Source: DP-19 sp036496285
Lineage (GTDB): Bacteria > Desulfobacterota > Binatia > UTPRO1
Length of the DNA: 64,000 nt
NCBI GenBank assembly: GCA_036496285.1
Contig: DASXLI010000029.1
Coordinates: forward strand, 12,444 to 76,443
Reading direction: 5' to 3'
Both the position numbers and the translations under genes were made by a program. The notes under the pieces were generated by a model. The model did not search any database and was not told the origin of the DNA. It worked only from the letters and a program-made list of their open reading frames with translations. This document shows positions 16,085 through 24,969 of the stretch, piece by piece (position 1 is the first letter of the stretch; each line of letters starts with the position of its first letter).

Positions 16085-17056
16085 ATGGCCGAGCGCATGC
16101 ATTCCAAGGTGGTCATCCTCGGGTCTGGTCCGGCGGGGCTCACCGCCGCCCTCTACGCCGCGCGCGCCAATCTCGAGCCGCTCGTCATCGAGGGCACGCA
16201 GCCGGGCGGACAGCTCACGATCACGACCGAGGTCGAGAACTACCCCGGTTTTCCGAAGGGCGTGATGGGCCCCGAGCTGATGGAGCTGTTCAAGGCGCAG
16301 GCGGAGCGCTTCGGGACGCAGTTCGTCTTCGGTGACGTCGCGACCGTCGACCTCGGCAAGCGGCCCTTCACCCTGCGCTTCGCCGACGAGCGCACGGTCA
16401 TCGCCGAGACGCTGATCGTCGCGACCGGCGCGGCCGCCAAGCTCCTCGGCATCGAGTCGGAGGCGCGGCTCATGGGCTACGGCGTCTCGGCGTGCGCCAC
16501 CTGCGACGGCTTCTTCTTCAAGGAGAAGGACGTGCTCGTGGTCGGCGGCGGCGACACCGCGATGGAGGAGGCCAACTTCCTCACCAAGTTCGCGCGCAAG
16601 GTCACGGTCGTGCACCGGCGGCACGAGCTCCGGGCGTCGAAGATCATGCAGCAGCGCGCGATGGACAACCCGAAGATCGACTTCATCTGGAACACGGCCA
16701 TCACCGAGATCCAGGGCGAGCCGCAGGCGGGCGGCGTCACCGGCGCCACGCTGCGCGACGTGAACTCCGGCGAGGAGCGCACGCTCGCGACCGACGGCGT
16801 GTTCATGGCCATCGGGCACGTGCCGAACGCGAAGATCTTCGAGGGCCAGCTCGAGCAGGACGCCTACGGATACCTGGTGACCAAGAAGAGCTCGACCGAG
16901 ACGAACGTCCCGGGCGTCTTCGCCTGCGGCGACGTGCAGGACCGGACCTACCGCCAGGCGGTCACCGCCGCCGGCACCGGCTGCATGGCAGCGATCGACG
17001 CGGAGCGCTTCCTCGAGGCCGAGCACCACGCCGGCTCGGTCCACGGCACGAAGTAG
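16085..17056 (+). CDS. trxB: Thioredoxin reductase
   Basis: A 323-residue NADPH-dependent flavoprotein that reduces thioredoxin. GSGPAG at residues 13-18 binds FAD, the redox pair is CATC at 137-140, and VVGGGDTAMEEA is the NADPH motif. GVFACGDVQD near the C-terminus is the second FAD motif. Length and order fit TrxB exactly. The ATG at 16085 is preferred; a second ATG four codons on is possible. It is divergent from MoaC and stands alone on its strand. Confidence 0.96.
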   Translation: MAERMHSKVVILGSGPAGLTAALYAARANLEPLVIEGTQPGGQLTITTEVENYPGFPKGVMGPELMELFKAQAERFGTQFVFGDVATVDLGKRPFTLRFADERTVIAETLIVATGAAAKLLGIESEARLMGYGVSACATCDGFFFKEKDVLVVGGGDTAMEEANFLTKFARKVTVVHRRHELRASKIMQQRAMDNPKIDFIWNTAITEIQGEPQAGGVTGATLRDVNSGEERTLATDGVFMAIGHVPNAKIFEGQLEQDAYGYLVTKKSSTETNVPGVFACGDVQDRTYRQAVTAAGTGCMAAIDAERFLEAEHHAGSVHGTK

Positions 17057-17225
17057 CGTTTCAGCCGACGCGCCGCGCCTCGCCCCGACAGGTCCGTTGG
17101 GCGCAGGTCCTCGTGCAGCCCTGCGAGCTTTTCCGCACGTGCCCGATGGCGATACGGCCAAGCAATCGATTCATCTCGGTCTTTCGTCGCGCGACCGGTA
17201 TACGATTTGCTGGGGCGTCGTTGCC

Positions 17226-18935
17226 GTGCACCGCCCCCTGCCCATCCGTCGCCGCGTCGCGGCCCGACCGTCGGCGCTCCTCGCGCTCGTAGTGCTGCTC
17301 GCCGCGCCGCGTCCTGCCGGCGCGGTCGTCCGTATCTGTAGCCCCGATCCGTTGGCCAACACGGCGAACGTCCTCTGCGCACCGCCGAGCGGGCCGTGCG
17401 ACGACTCCCTGGTCGTCGTGAGCACGAACCTCACCGTGCGCGAGGGGCACTGCGAGTTCGACCTCGGTGGACGCGCGCTGCGCATGGAGCGGACGTTCCG
17501 GGTTCCCGGCCACGAGTTCGGCGGCACGCTCGACGGCCGCATCGCGCTCCGCAACGCCGGCGACGTCACGATCACCCGCCGCGCCAAGCTGAAGGCGCGT
17601 GGCGACTTCGTCGAGCCGGCCGGCGACGTCATCGGCGGCGGCACGATCATCGTGCAGAGCGCGGGCGCGATCCAGATCGACGGCCTGCTCGACGTCACCG
17701 GCGACACGGGCGGGGACATCGCGTTCCTCGCACGCGGTGACATCGAGCTCGGCGCACGCGGCAAGGTCCGCGGGCACGGCATCAGCAGCTTCCGTGACGA
17801 GGGCGCACGCTTCGCCGACGGCGGCGACCTCTTTCTTCGCTCGCTTGCCGGCAGCGTCCGGGTGCTCGGCGCGATCGCGCTGCCCGGCGCCAATCAGGCC
17901 GAGGGCGGCGAGGTGGACCTCGAGGCCGGACACGACGTCGTCCTCGCACGCGGGATGGACCTGAGCGGCGGCGGCGGGGGCGGCGGAGAGTTCTTCGCCG
18001 GCGCCGGAGACGACGTCCACATCCTCGGCTCGATCGACGCGAGCAGCCGGAGCGGCGGCGAGTTCGGTGGCGACATCTTCATCCTCGCCGGCATCGGCGA
18101 CGATCCGGCGTCCGGGTTCGTCGGCGTGAAGGCCGGTGGCGACCTCGAGATCCACGGCGTGACGCTCGACGTGCGCGGCAGCGCCAACACCAACACCTTC
18201 ACCGGCGACGGCGGCAGCGTCGATGTGTCGGCCGCCGGCGCCGTGCACGTCGGCGCCGACGTCGTGGTGCACGCGGACTCCGCCCCCAACCTTCCCGACG
18301 CCGGCGGCGGGTACGTCGCGGTCACATCGGGCGAGGATCTCGGCGACGTACCGGCGGCCGACACCGACCTCGAGTTCGCTGCGCTGGTGTCGGCACGCGG
18401 CACAGAGGTCGGCGGCGCGCTGTCGCTGTTCTCGGCGGGCGATATCCTGCTGTCCGGTCCCGCGGACCTGAGCGGAGGCTTCGGCGGTGTCCTCGACGTC
18501 GAGGCCGCGCGCAACGCGACCATCAGCGCGCCGATCCGCCTGGACGCGACCCGCGCAGAAGGATTCGGCGGCGACGTCCGCCTCGTCGCGGGCAGGGCGG
18601 CCTTCGGCACCCTGACGATCGCCGCCGACATCCTCGCCTCGGCCGGTACGGCGGGGGACTGCATCGACTTCGAGGCGACGTCGTGCGCCCTCCGGGTCGC
18701 CCCGCGGGTGACCCTCGCCGCGTCGTGCAACGTCTTCTTCGACATCCTCCGGCTCACGGGGCGGGACACCATCGATCTGGGCGCCGGGGCGCGCTTCTTC
18801 GCCGGCCCGAACGGCCGGGTCGCGACGATCCATCCCCCTGGGGTCGTGCCGACCGTCGGCGCCGGCACCCTCTTCACGTCGGCCCTGGTGGATCGCGAGG
18901 ACGCGAACGCCGAGTACCCGGCCTGTGGCAGCTGA
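17226..18935 (+). CDS. Large secreted protein with filamentous, beta-solenoid repeats
   Basis: A 569-residue exported protein; the GTG at 17226 is followed by a basic stretch and the hydrophobic segment ALLALVVLLAAPRPAGA, a signal peptide. After a Cys-containing head (RICSPDPLAN and an LCAPPSGPC pair) come about 15 irregular repeats of the type GGDIxLxAGGDIxIxGxIDAS, rich in Gly, Asp and Val, as in filamentous-haemagglutinin-like beta-solenoids. A glycine run occurs near residue 250. The C-terminus has a Cys pair (DCIDFEATSCAL). It could be an outer-surface adhesin or polysaccharide-binding protein. No partner secretion gene lies beside it. Confidence 0.75.
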   Translation: MHRPLPIRRRVAARPSALLALVVLLAAPRPAGAVVRICSPDPLANTANVLCAPPSGPCDDSLVVVSTNLTVREGHCEFDLGGRALRMERTFRVPGHEFGGTLDGRIALRNAGDVTITRRAKLKARGDFVEPAGDVIGGGTIIVQSAGAIQIDGLLDVTGDTGGDIAFLARGDIELGARGKVRGHGISSFRDEGARFADGGDLFLRSLAGSVRVLGAIALPGANQAEGGEVDLEAGHDVVLARGMDLSGGGGGGGEFFAGAGDDVHILGSIDASSRSGGEFGGDIFILAGIGDDPASGFVGVKAGGDLEIHGVTLDVRGSANTNTFTGDGGSVDVSAAGAVHVGADVVVHADSAPNLPDAGGGYVAVTSGEDLGDVPAADTDLEFAALVSARGTEVGGALSLFSAGDILLSGPADLSGGFGGVLDVEAARNATISAPIRLDATRAEGFGGDVRLVAGRAAFGTLTIAADILASAGTAGDCIDFEATSCALRVAPRVTLAASCNVFFDILRLTGRDTIDLGAGARFFAGPNGRVATIHPPGVVPTVGAGTLFTSALVDREDANAEYPACGS

Positions 18936-18974
18936 GGCCTGGCGAGCCGGCTCAGCGCGGCGGCGGATCGAGGC

Positions 18975-19733
18975 TCACAGGCGCACTGGCACGCCGCGCG
19001 CCATCAGGTACTCCTTGCACTCGTGGACGGTGTACGTCCCGTAGTGGAAGATCGAGGCTGCGAGCACGGCGCTGGCGCCGCCCTCGGCGAGGCCCTCGTA
19101 GAGATGCGCCAGCGTGCCAACGCCGCCCGACGCGATCACCGGGATCTGCACGCGCCGGCTGACGGCGCGCGTCAGGTCGAGATCGTAGCCCGCCTGCGTG
19201 CCGTCGCGGTCCATGCTGGTGAGCAAGATCTCGCCGGCCCCCATGCGCTCCATGCGCGCCGCCCAATCGATCGCGTCGAGGCCGGTCGCGGTGCGGCCGC
19301 CGTGCGTGAATACCTCGAAGCGCCCGTCGGCGACGCGCTTCGCGTCGATCGCGACCACGATGCACTGGCTGCCGAAACGGATCGCGGCCTCCTCGACCAG
19401 CGCGGGGCGATCGACGGCCGCGGTGTTGATCGACACCTTGTCGGCACCGGCGTTGAGCAGCGCGCGGATGTCCTCGAGCGTGCGCACCCCACCGCCGACG
19501 GTGAGCGGCATGAACACGCGCTCGGCCGTGCGCGACACGACGTCGAGGATGATCGGGCGCTTCTCGTGCGAGGCGGTGATGTCGAGGAACGTGAGCTCGT
19601 CCGCCTGCTCGCGGTCGTAGCGCGCGGCGATCTCGACCGGATCGCCCGCGTCGCGCAGGCCGACGAAGTTGACGCCCTTCACGACCCGCCCGTCCTTGAC
19701 GTCGAGGCAGGGGATGATGCGCTTCGCCAGCAT
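18975..19733 (-). CDS. hisF: Imidazole glycerol phosphate synthase subunit HisF
   Basis: A 252-residue TIM barrel, the cyclase half of imidazole glycerol phosphate synthase. The catalytic Asp11 is in CLDVKDG and Asp130 is in VVAIDAKR. GGGVRTLEDI and IPVIASGGVGT are the two phosphate-binding loops. It works with HisH, which supplies ammonia. It follows hisA by two bases, and the order hisB-hisH-hisA-hisF is a standard operon. The last gene in the run is this one. Confidence 0.97.
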   Translation of the reverse strand: MLAKRIIPCLDVKDGRVVKGVNFVGLRDAGDPVEIAARYDREQADELTFLDITASHEKRPIILDVVSRTAERVFMPLTVGGGVRTLEDIRALLNAGADKVSINTAAVDRPALVEEAAIRFGSQCIVVAIDAKRVADGRFEVFTHGGRTATGLDAIDWAARMERMGAGEILLTSMDRDGTQAGYDLDLTRAVSRRVQIPVIASGGVGTLAHLYEGLAEGGASAVLAASIFHYGTYTVHECKEYLMARGVPVRL

Positions 19734-19735
19734 GG

Positions 19736-20467
19736 TCAGCTCGCCGCGTGCCCGAGGCGCAGCGCCTCCGCCAGGTCGACGGCGCCGGTGTAGATCGCAC
19801 GCCCGACGATCACGCCGGTGAGGTTCGGCCGGCGGAGCGCGACCAGCGCCCGCACGTCGTCGAGCGTCGCGACGCCGCCCGACGCGATCACCGGCAGCGC
19901 CACCTCGGCCGCGAGCGCATCCACGGCGGCCGCGTTCACGCCCTCGCCGGTGCCGTCGCGCGCGATGTCGGTGAAGACGATCCCCGCGGCGCCGTCGCCG
20001 GCGACGCGCGCGGCCAGCGTCGCGACGTCGGTCGTACTGTCGCGCACCCAGCCCGCCACCGACACCATGCCGCGCCGCGCGTCGATGCCGGCCAGGATCG
20101 CGCCCGGATGCCGGCGGCAGGCCTCGCGGAAGAACGCGGGATCCTCGAGCGCCGCGGTGCCGAGCACGACCCGGCCGGCGCCCGCCGCGAACACGCGCTC
20201 CAGGGTGCCGAGGTCGCGCACGCCCCCGCCCACCTCGACGCGCGCCCGTACCGCCGTGCACACCGCGCCGATGGCGTCGGCATTCACCGGCGCGCCGCGG
20301 ATGGCACCGTCGAGGTCGACGACGTGGATCCACTCCGCACCCGCCGCCTCGAAGCCGCGCGCGACCGCGGCCGGGTCGTCGGCATAGACGGTCGCCTGGC
20401 TCATGTCGCCGCGCACGAGGCGCACACAGCGACCTTCCTTCAAGTCGATCGCGGGAATCACCAACAT
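19736..20467 (-). CDS. hisA: Phosphoribosylformimino-5-aminoimidazole carboxamide ribotide isomerase HisA
   Basis: A 243-residue half-barrel isomerase of histidine synthesis that supplies PRFAR to HisH-HisF. It begins MLVIPAIDLKEG with catalytic Asp8. The late FTDIARDGTGEG segment carries the second acid and the phosphate loop; GGGVRDLGTLE is the first phosphate loop. The ATG at 20467 matches the family start, and the frame upstream is a shadow inside hisH. It lies 17 bases after hisH. Confidence 0.97.
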   Translation of the reverse strand: MLVIPAIDLKEGRCVRLVRGDMSQATVYADDPAAVARGFEAAGAEWIHVVDLDGAIRGAPVNADAIGAVCTAVRARVEVGGGVRDLGTLERVFAAGAGRVVLGTAALEDPAFFREACRRHPGAILAGIDARRGMVSVAGWVRDSTTDVATLAARVAGDGAAGIVFTDIARDGTGEGVNAAAVDALAAEVALPVIASGGVATLDDVRALVALRRPNLTGVIVGRAIYTGAVDLAEALRLGHAAS

Positions 20468-20484
20468 CGGGAAGCCGTGGCGGT

Positions 20485-21138
20485 TCAGCCGGCGGCGCCG
20501 GCGCGCGTCTCGACCTCGCCCGTCAGCGCGGCGAAGTTGGCCAGGATGCGCAGGCCGGCGGCTTGGCTCTTTTCGGGATGGAACTGGCACGCGAACACGT
20601 TCGCCAGCCACACCGACGAGACGAACTCGCCGCCGTAGTTGGTGGTGGTGGCGATGACGCGCGGGTCGTCGGGCACCGGATAGTACGAGTGCACGAAGTA
20701 GACCTGCGTGCCATCCTCGAGCCCCTCGAGGTGCGGCGCTCGGCGGCGGATGGCGATGCCGTTCCAGCCCATGTGCGGCACCTTGCGGAGTCCGCTCGGA
20801 TCGGGCGCGAAGCGCACCACCCGGCCCGGCAGGACGCCGAGGCCGCGCACCGGACCGAACTCCTCGCTCTGCTCGAAGAGCAGCTGCATGCCGAGGCAGA
20901 TGCCGAGGAAGGGCCGGCCCGACGCGATGAAATCCTTCACCGGCCCGATGAGGTCGTGGCGGCGGAGGTTGTCCATGCAGACGCCGAACGCGCCGACGCC
21001 CGGGAGCACCGCGGCAGCCGCGCCGGCGATGACCTGCGGATCACGCGTGATCACGGCCGAGGCGCCGACCGACTCGAGCGCCTTCTGCACGCTGCGCAGG
21101 TTCCCCATCTCGTAGTCGATGACGGCGATGCCGGGCAT
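20485..21138 (-). CDS. hisH: Imidazole glycerol phosphate synthase subunit HisH (glutamine amidotransferase)
   Basis: A 217-residue class I glutamine amidotransferase giving ammonia to HisF. Cys81 in GICLGMQ is the nucleophile, and CQFHPEKS holds the His-Glu pair near residues 190-195. The start MPGIAVIDYEMGN is typical. It is two bases downstream of hisB on the same strand. Confidence 0.97.
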   Translation of the reverse strand: MPGIAVIDYEMGNLRSVQKALESVGASAVITRDPQVIAGAAAAVLPGVGAFGVCMDNLRRHDLIGPVKDFIASGRPFLGICLGMQLLFEQSEEFGPVRGLGVLPGRVVRFAPDPSGLRKVPHMGWNGIAIRRRAPHLEGLEDGTQVYFVHSYYPVPDDPRVIATTTNYGGEFVSSVWLANVFACQFHPEKSQAAGLRILANFAALTGEVETRAGAAG

Positions 21139-21140
21139 GG

Positions 21141-21806
21141 CTAGAGCGTGCCTTTCGTCGAGAGCACGCCGACGACGCGCGGATCGCGCTGGGTCGCGAG
21201 ATCCATCGCGCGCGCAAAGGCCTTGAACGCCGCCTCGATGATGTGGTGCGGGTTGCGGCCCGCGAGCATGTGCACGTGGAGATTCACCCCGAGCTGGTTC
21301 ACCAGTGCGAGGAGGAAGTCGTGGATCAGCTCGACGTCGAAGCTGCCGATGCGCGTCTGCCGCGTCTTCAGGTCGTAGGCGAGGAACGGCCGGCCGCTCA
21401 GATCGACGACGACCTGGACCAGCGCCTCGTCGAGCGGGACCGTCGCCTCACCGAAGCGACGCAATCCTTCCTTCGAGCCGAGGGCCTCGCGGAACGCCTG
21501 ACCGAGCGTCAGGCCGACGTCCTCGACCGTATGGTGATCGTCGACCTCGACGTCGCCCGTCGCACGGACCGTGAGATCGAAGAAGCCGTGCCGGGTGAAC
21601 AGCTCCAGCATGTGGTTCAGGAACGGCACGCCGGTCTGCACGTCGTACCGGCCGCGCCCGTCGACCGCGAGCGTCAGCTCGACGTTGGTCTCCTTGGTTC
21701 CGCGCACCACTGTCGCCGTCCGCCCGCCTCGTCCGCCCGACGGCTTGCGGCGCGCGGATGCCACCGCCTGCGGGAGGGTCCGTGCCCCACGTCCGATCTT
21801 CGCCAT
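21141..21806 (-). CDS. hisB: Imidazoleglycerol-phosphate dehydratase HisB
   Basis: A 221-residue, single-function dehydratase of the histidine pathway. The metal motifs are FLNHMLEL with DDHHTVEDVG, and the repeated copy VHMLAGRNPHHIIEAAFKA. The catalytic core is complete. The N-terminus has about 30 extra residues (MAKIGRGARTL to GRTATVV) before the usual RxTxET start, so initiation might be further in. It opens the four-gene run. No phosphatase domain is fused, so histidinol-phosphate phosphatase must be encoded elsewhere. Confidence 0.95.
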   Translation of the reverse strand: MAKIGRGARTLPQAVASARRKPSGGRGGRTATVVRGTKETNVELTLAVDGRGRYDVQTGVPFLNHMLELFTRHGFFDLTVRATGDVEVDDHHTVEDVGLTLGQAFREALGSKEGLRRFGEATVPLDEALVQVVVDLSGRPFLAYDLKTRQTRIGSFDVELIHDFLLALVNQLGVNLHVHMLAGRNPHHIIEAAFKAFARAMDLATQRDPRVVGVLSTKGTL

Positions 21807-21928
21807 GGAGCATTCCTACCATCCACGGACGCCTAGCAGAAGCCGCGTCCGGCCTCGCGAATCCGGCTTGAAATGGCGAAGCCGGCATCGATACCCTTGG
21901 TCGCGCGCATAGCTCGACGCGAATCACC

Positions 21929-22375
21929 ATGTTCTCGATACTCGCCCCAGGCCCGACGACCGCACGCCGGGTTGCCGCCCGCGTCGCTCGGATGGCGATC
22001 CTCGCGCTCATGGCATCGGGCTGCGCGGCGGGGCTCTCCCGCGTGATTCTTCCAAAGGGCTCTGAGGGCGTCGACGTGGTCGGTAGTGAGCGCGTCCCGA
22101 TCCCGGCAGCGCCCTACCCGTACTATTTCGGAACGCTGTTCGACGTCGTCTGTCCGAGCGTGCCGTTCGTAGCCGATTCGGCGGGCCATCGAGCGCCCGA
22201 AACGTCGCTGCTCGTCCCGGCGTGTGTGGTCGATCTTCCGGCCAGCCTCGTGCTCGACACGTTGCTGCTGCCCGTCGACTACTGGGCGCACCGGCGTTAT
22301 GCGGACGCGCGCGCGGCGCACGAGGCGCGGATCATGGAGTTGCAGACACGCGCGCGAACGCCGCCTGCCGAGTGA
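21929..22375 (+). CDS. YceK/YidQ-type lipoprotein
   Basis: A 148-residue lipoprotein. The lipobox LMASGC with a modifiable Cys is near residue 32. The family pattern follows: a Tyr-rich YPYYFGTLFDVV segment and then DLPASLVLDTLLLPVDYW, which closely parallels E. coli YceK. The C-terminal tail after residue 120 is helical and charged (ADARAAHEARIMELQ). It is most likely inserted in the inner leaflet of the outer membrane. The role is unknown. It stands alone between the his genes and the rhomboid gene, diverging from hisB. Confidence 0.75.
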   Translation: MFSILAPGPTTARRVAARVARMAILALMASGCAAGLSRVILPKGSEGVDVVGSERVPIPAAPYPYYFGTLFDVVCPSVPFVADSAGHRAPETSLLVPACVVDLPASLVLDTLLLPVDYWAHRRYADARAAHEARIMELQTRARTPPAE

Positions 22376-22393
22376 CGCGGCCGACGGGAGGGA

Positions 22394-23857
22394 TCAGCCG
22401 GTGACGACCCGGCCGATCGGCCCATCGGCGGCGAGCCGCTCGAGGGCCGCGCGCGCCTCACGCGGCAGGGCCGGGTGGCGCAGCGCCCGCGCCGCCGCCT
22501 CGCCGGCGAGAGCAGCGTCGGCGTATGCGGCGACGGTCGCGAGATCGGCGAGCACCTGCGCCGGCGTCGCGGCGTCGACCCGCCCGAGCGCGCCGCGCAG
22601 GAGGTCGATGGCCTCGGGTCGGCTGCCGCGCTCGAGGACGGCCGCCGCGAGGCGCACCGCGAGGTCGATCGACGGTGCGACGTCGGGACAGCGCTCCTTC
22701 ACCTCGTCCCACTGCCGGAGCGCCGTCTCCTGATCGCCGCGCTCGAGCGCGCCGCGCACCAGGCGAAGCATCGCCGGCGCCGCCTCGCGACTGCGGCCGA
22801 GCTGCTCGGCGAGGCTCCAGTAGGCCATCACCGCGTCGTCGTCGGAGGGATGCTGCACGAGACGCTCGCGCAGGAGGCGCCACGCGTCCTCGCTCCGCCC
22901 GCTCGCGAGCGCGCGGTTCGCCGCGTTCCACGAGCGGTCGTCGCCGACGGCCTGCGCGTCGACGCGCTCCTCGAGGCCGACGGCGCGCGCGCCGAGCGCG
23001 AAGACGACGCCGAAGGCGAAGCCCGCGATGTGCCCCCAGTGCGCCACCCCGGCGCCGCCGGTGCCCGGCGCCATCTGATCCGTCACGAAGGCCGAGAAGA
23101 GCTCGCCCACGACCCACAGCAGGAGCGCCACCCACGCCGGCATCGTCGTCGTGCCGACGCGCAGCATCCACACGTAGAAGAGCCGGATGTCGGCGCGCGG
23201 GAAGCGCACGAAGAATGCGCCCATGCACGCCGCGATCGCGCCCGATGCGCCGACGAGGGGTACGCCGACCTGCGGGTAGAGCGCGACGAACGCGCCGGCC
23301 GAGACGGTGCCCGCGAGCAGATAGAAGAGCGCGAACATCGGCCGCCCCCACACGTCCTCCAGTGACGGGCCGCTGAGGTAGAGGAAGAGCATGTTGAAGA
23401 GGAGATGCAGGACTTCGAGGTGGACGAAGAGATGCGTGAGGAGCCGGCTCGGCTCGAAACGCGCGGGCACGAGACCGAGGCGCCACGTCTGACCGACCTG
23501 CTGCGCGGCGATCCACGCGTCGGTGAGCTCGTCGAGGTGGCCTTGCCGCTCGGTGTCGAGCGCCGGCTCGTGGTCGTGCGTCGCGCCCAGGCGGTCGCGG
23601 ATCCGCTGCTGATCCTCCGGGTCCTGCTCCGCCACGGTCCAATCGAGCACCTGACGGAGACGCGGGTTCGCCTCGAGGTACGGATGCTCGACGAGGTAGG
23701 TGAGCGCGGCGTGCAGCTTCTCCCGGACGTCCTTGGGATCGGGCCGCGGCTCGAGGCTCCCCGCGATGAACACGAGGACGCAGAGCGCCATGATGGCGAA
23801 GCAGACGACCGGCAGCCGCCGGAGCGTGAGCTGATCGTGTCCGATCGGAATGAACAC
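22394..23857 (-). CDS. Rhomboid intramembrane serine protease with helical C-terminal domain
   Basis: A 487-residue protein. Residues 1-290 are a rhomboid protease: LLFNMLFLYL has the His151/Asn155 oxyanion pair, GASG at 203-206 has catalytic Ser205, and HWGHIAGF has catalytic His276. A 90-residue loop between the first and second segments is large. Residues 300-487 are a soluble alpha-helical region resembling TPR or HEAT repeats, probably for substrate or partner binding. The protease cleaves within or next to the membrane. The GlpG-type core and helical fusion are clear; the target is unknown. Confidence 0.9.
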   Translation of the reverse strand: MFIPIGHDQLTLRRLPVVCFAIMALCVLVFIAGSLEPRPDPKDVREKLHAALTYLVEHPYLEANPRLRQVLDWTVAEQDPEDQQRIRDRLGATHDHEPALDTERQGHLDELTDAWIAAQQVGQTWRLGLVPARFEPSRLLTHLFVHLEVLHLLFNMLFLYLSGPSLEDVWGRPMFALFYLLAGTVSAGAFVALYPQVGVPLVGASGAIAACMGAFFVRFPRADIRLFYVWMLRVGTTTMPAWVALLLWVVGELFSAFVTDQMAPGTGGAGVAHWGHIAGFAFGVVFALGARAVGLEERVDAQAVGDDRSWNAANRALASGRSEDAWRLLRERLVQHPSDDDAVMAYWSLAEQLGRSREAAPAMLRLVRGALERGDQETALRQWDEVKERCPDVAPSIDLAVRLAAAVLERGSRPEAIDLLRGALGRVDAATPAQVLADLATVAAYADAALAGEAAARALRHPALPREARAALERLAADGPIGRVVTG

Positions 23858-23944
23858 GCGCGCGAACTCCCATGCGCCTTGTGATGCGACGGGCGCTACA
23901 AGAGGTATCGTCCGGTGGGCGCCGGAGCATGAAGGAGCCCGGAG

Positions 23945-24883
23945 CTACGGCCGGGTTTGCGCCGCGGCCGTGCCCGTCGAGCGGATCAGGCGTACGGCCT
24001 CGTCGATCCAGGGGGAGCCGCGGTCGCGGTGGAAGGCGGCGCTCCAGGCGATGCGGTAGCCACCGCGCCGGGCGCCCAGGGGCCGGAGCACGACCGCGTC
24101 CGGACCGTGCTCGCCGGCGACCGAGGCGCGCGGCAGGAGCGACACCCCGAGGCCGGCACGTACCAGCTCGAGGATCGCCTCGGGATACTCGATGACGGTC
24201 GCCGACCCGAGACGCACGCCGCGCGGCTCGAGGAAGCGTCGGAAGAGCGCCGAGCTCCGGACGTCCATGTGGTAGAGGAAATCCTGGCCCGCGAGATCCT
24301 CAGGCGCGAGGAAGCGCTTGCGGGCGAGCGGATGGCGCGGCGGCAGCACCGCCACCATCTCGTCCTCGAGGAGCGGCACCATCGCGATGCGCGGGTGCGC
24401 CGGGTCCTGCGGGTAGGTGATCGCCAGATCGAGGCGCCCGGCGACGAGCTCGCGCATCGGATTGGCGGTGCGCAGGATGCGGAGCCCGACGCCGGGGTGG
24501 AGCTCGCGGAAGCGGCCGAGCACGCGCGGCAGCCAGTGCAGGCTCAGGACGTTGTCGCTGCTGAGGCGCAGGAGCTCGCGCTCGCCGAGCTTCCGTCCCA
24601 CGAGCCAGCCATGCAGGCGGCTGCTCTCGTCGAGCACCGCCTCCGCGCGCGCGAGGAACGTCTCGCCGAAAGCCGTCGGCACCATGCGGCGCCCGGTGCG
24701 GGCGAAGAGGCGCTCGCCGAGGCGGCTCTCGAGATCGAGCAGCTGCTGGCTGAGCGCGGACTGCGTGACGCCGATCTCGCCGGCCGCGGCCGTCGCGGTG
24801 CCGACGCGCGCGATCGTCCTCACCATGCGCAGGTGGCGCAGCTCGACATCCACGTCGGCCACGATGGCGCGTTGGTATGACAT
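23945..24883 (-). CDS. LysR family transcriptional regulator
   Basis: A 312-residue LysR protein. The N-terminal winged helix (about residues 13-75) has the pattern LRHLRMVRTIARVGTATAAA then TQSALSQQLLDLESRLGERLF. The rest is the periplasmic-binding-like effector domain. The frame opens at an ATG at 24883; a GTG at 24862 or 24853 would give a more usual length before the HTH. It diverges from the gene at 24970, with 86 bases between, so it likely controls that gene. Effector unknown. Confidence 0.9.
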   Translation of the reverse strand: MSYQRAIVADVDVELRHLRMVRTIARVGTATAAAGEIGVTQSALSQQLLDLESRLGERLFARTGRRMVPTAFGETFLARAEAVLDESSRLHGWLVGRKLGERELLRLSSDNVLSLHWLPRVLGRFRELHPGVGLRILRTANPMRELVAGRLDLAITYPQDPAHPRIAMVPLLEDEMVAVLPPRHPLARKRFLAPEDLAGQDFLYHMDVRSSALFRRFLEPRGVRLGSATVIEYPEAILELVRAGLGVSLLPRASVAGEHGPDAVVLRPLGARRGGYRIAWSAAFHRDRGSPWIDEAVRLIRSTGTAAAQTRP

Positions 24884-24888
24884 TAGTC

Positions 24889-24901
24889 AATCCGATGGAT
24901 T
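24889..24901. promoter_or_regulatory. Candidate LysR site in the divergent intergenic region
   Basis: AATCC-GAT-GGATT is a small inverted repeat six bases upstream of the LysR start codon. The arms are only five bases, so this is a weak call. The position fits autoregulation and divergent control of the 156-residue protein. Confidence 0.3.
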
Positions 24902-24969
24902 CAATCAGAAGAAACAGTTGGACTTGTGGTGACGACGGACGCAGCATCGGTGGCAAGGAGGCATTTCCC

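Noticed and set aside
17950..17995. A GGC/GGG tract inside the large secreted protein as a possible G-quadruplex regulatory site
   Set aside because: It is explained by a glycine run (GGGGGGGE) in the reading frame, with no promoter or splice context.
18975..20467. Similarity of hisF and hisA read as a recent duplication
   Set aside because: They are the well-known related TIM-barrel enzymes with different catalytic loops, and both are complete and in the normal order.
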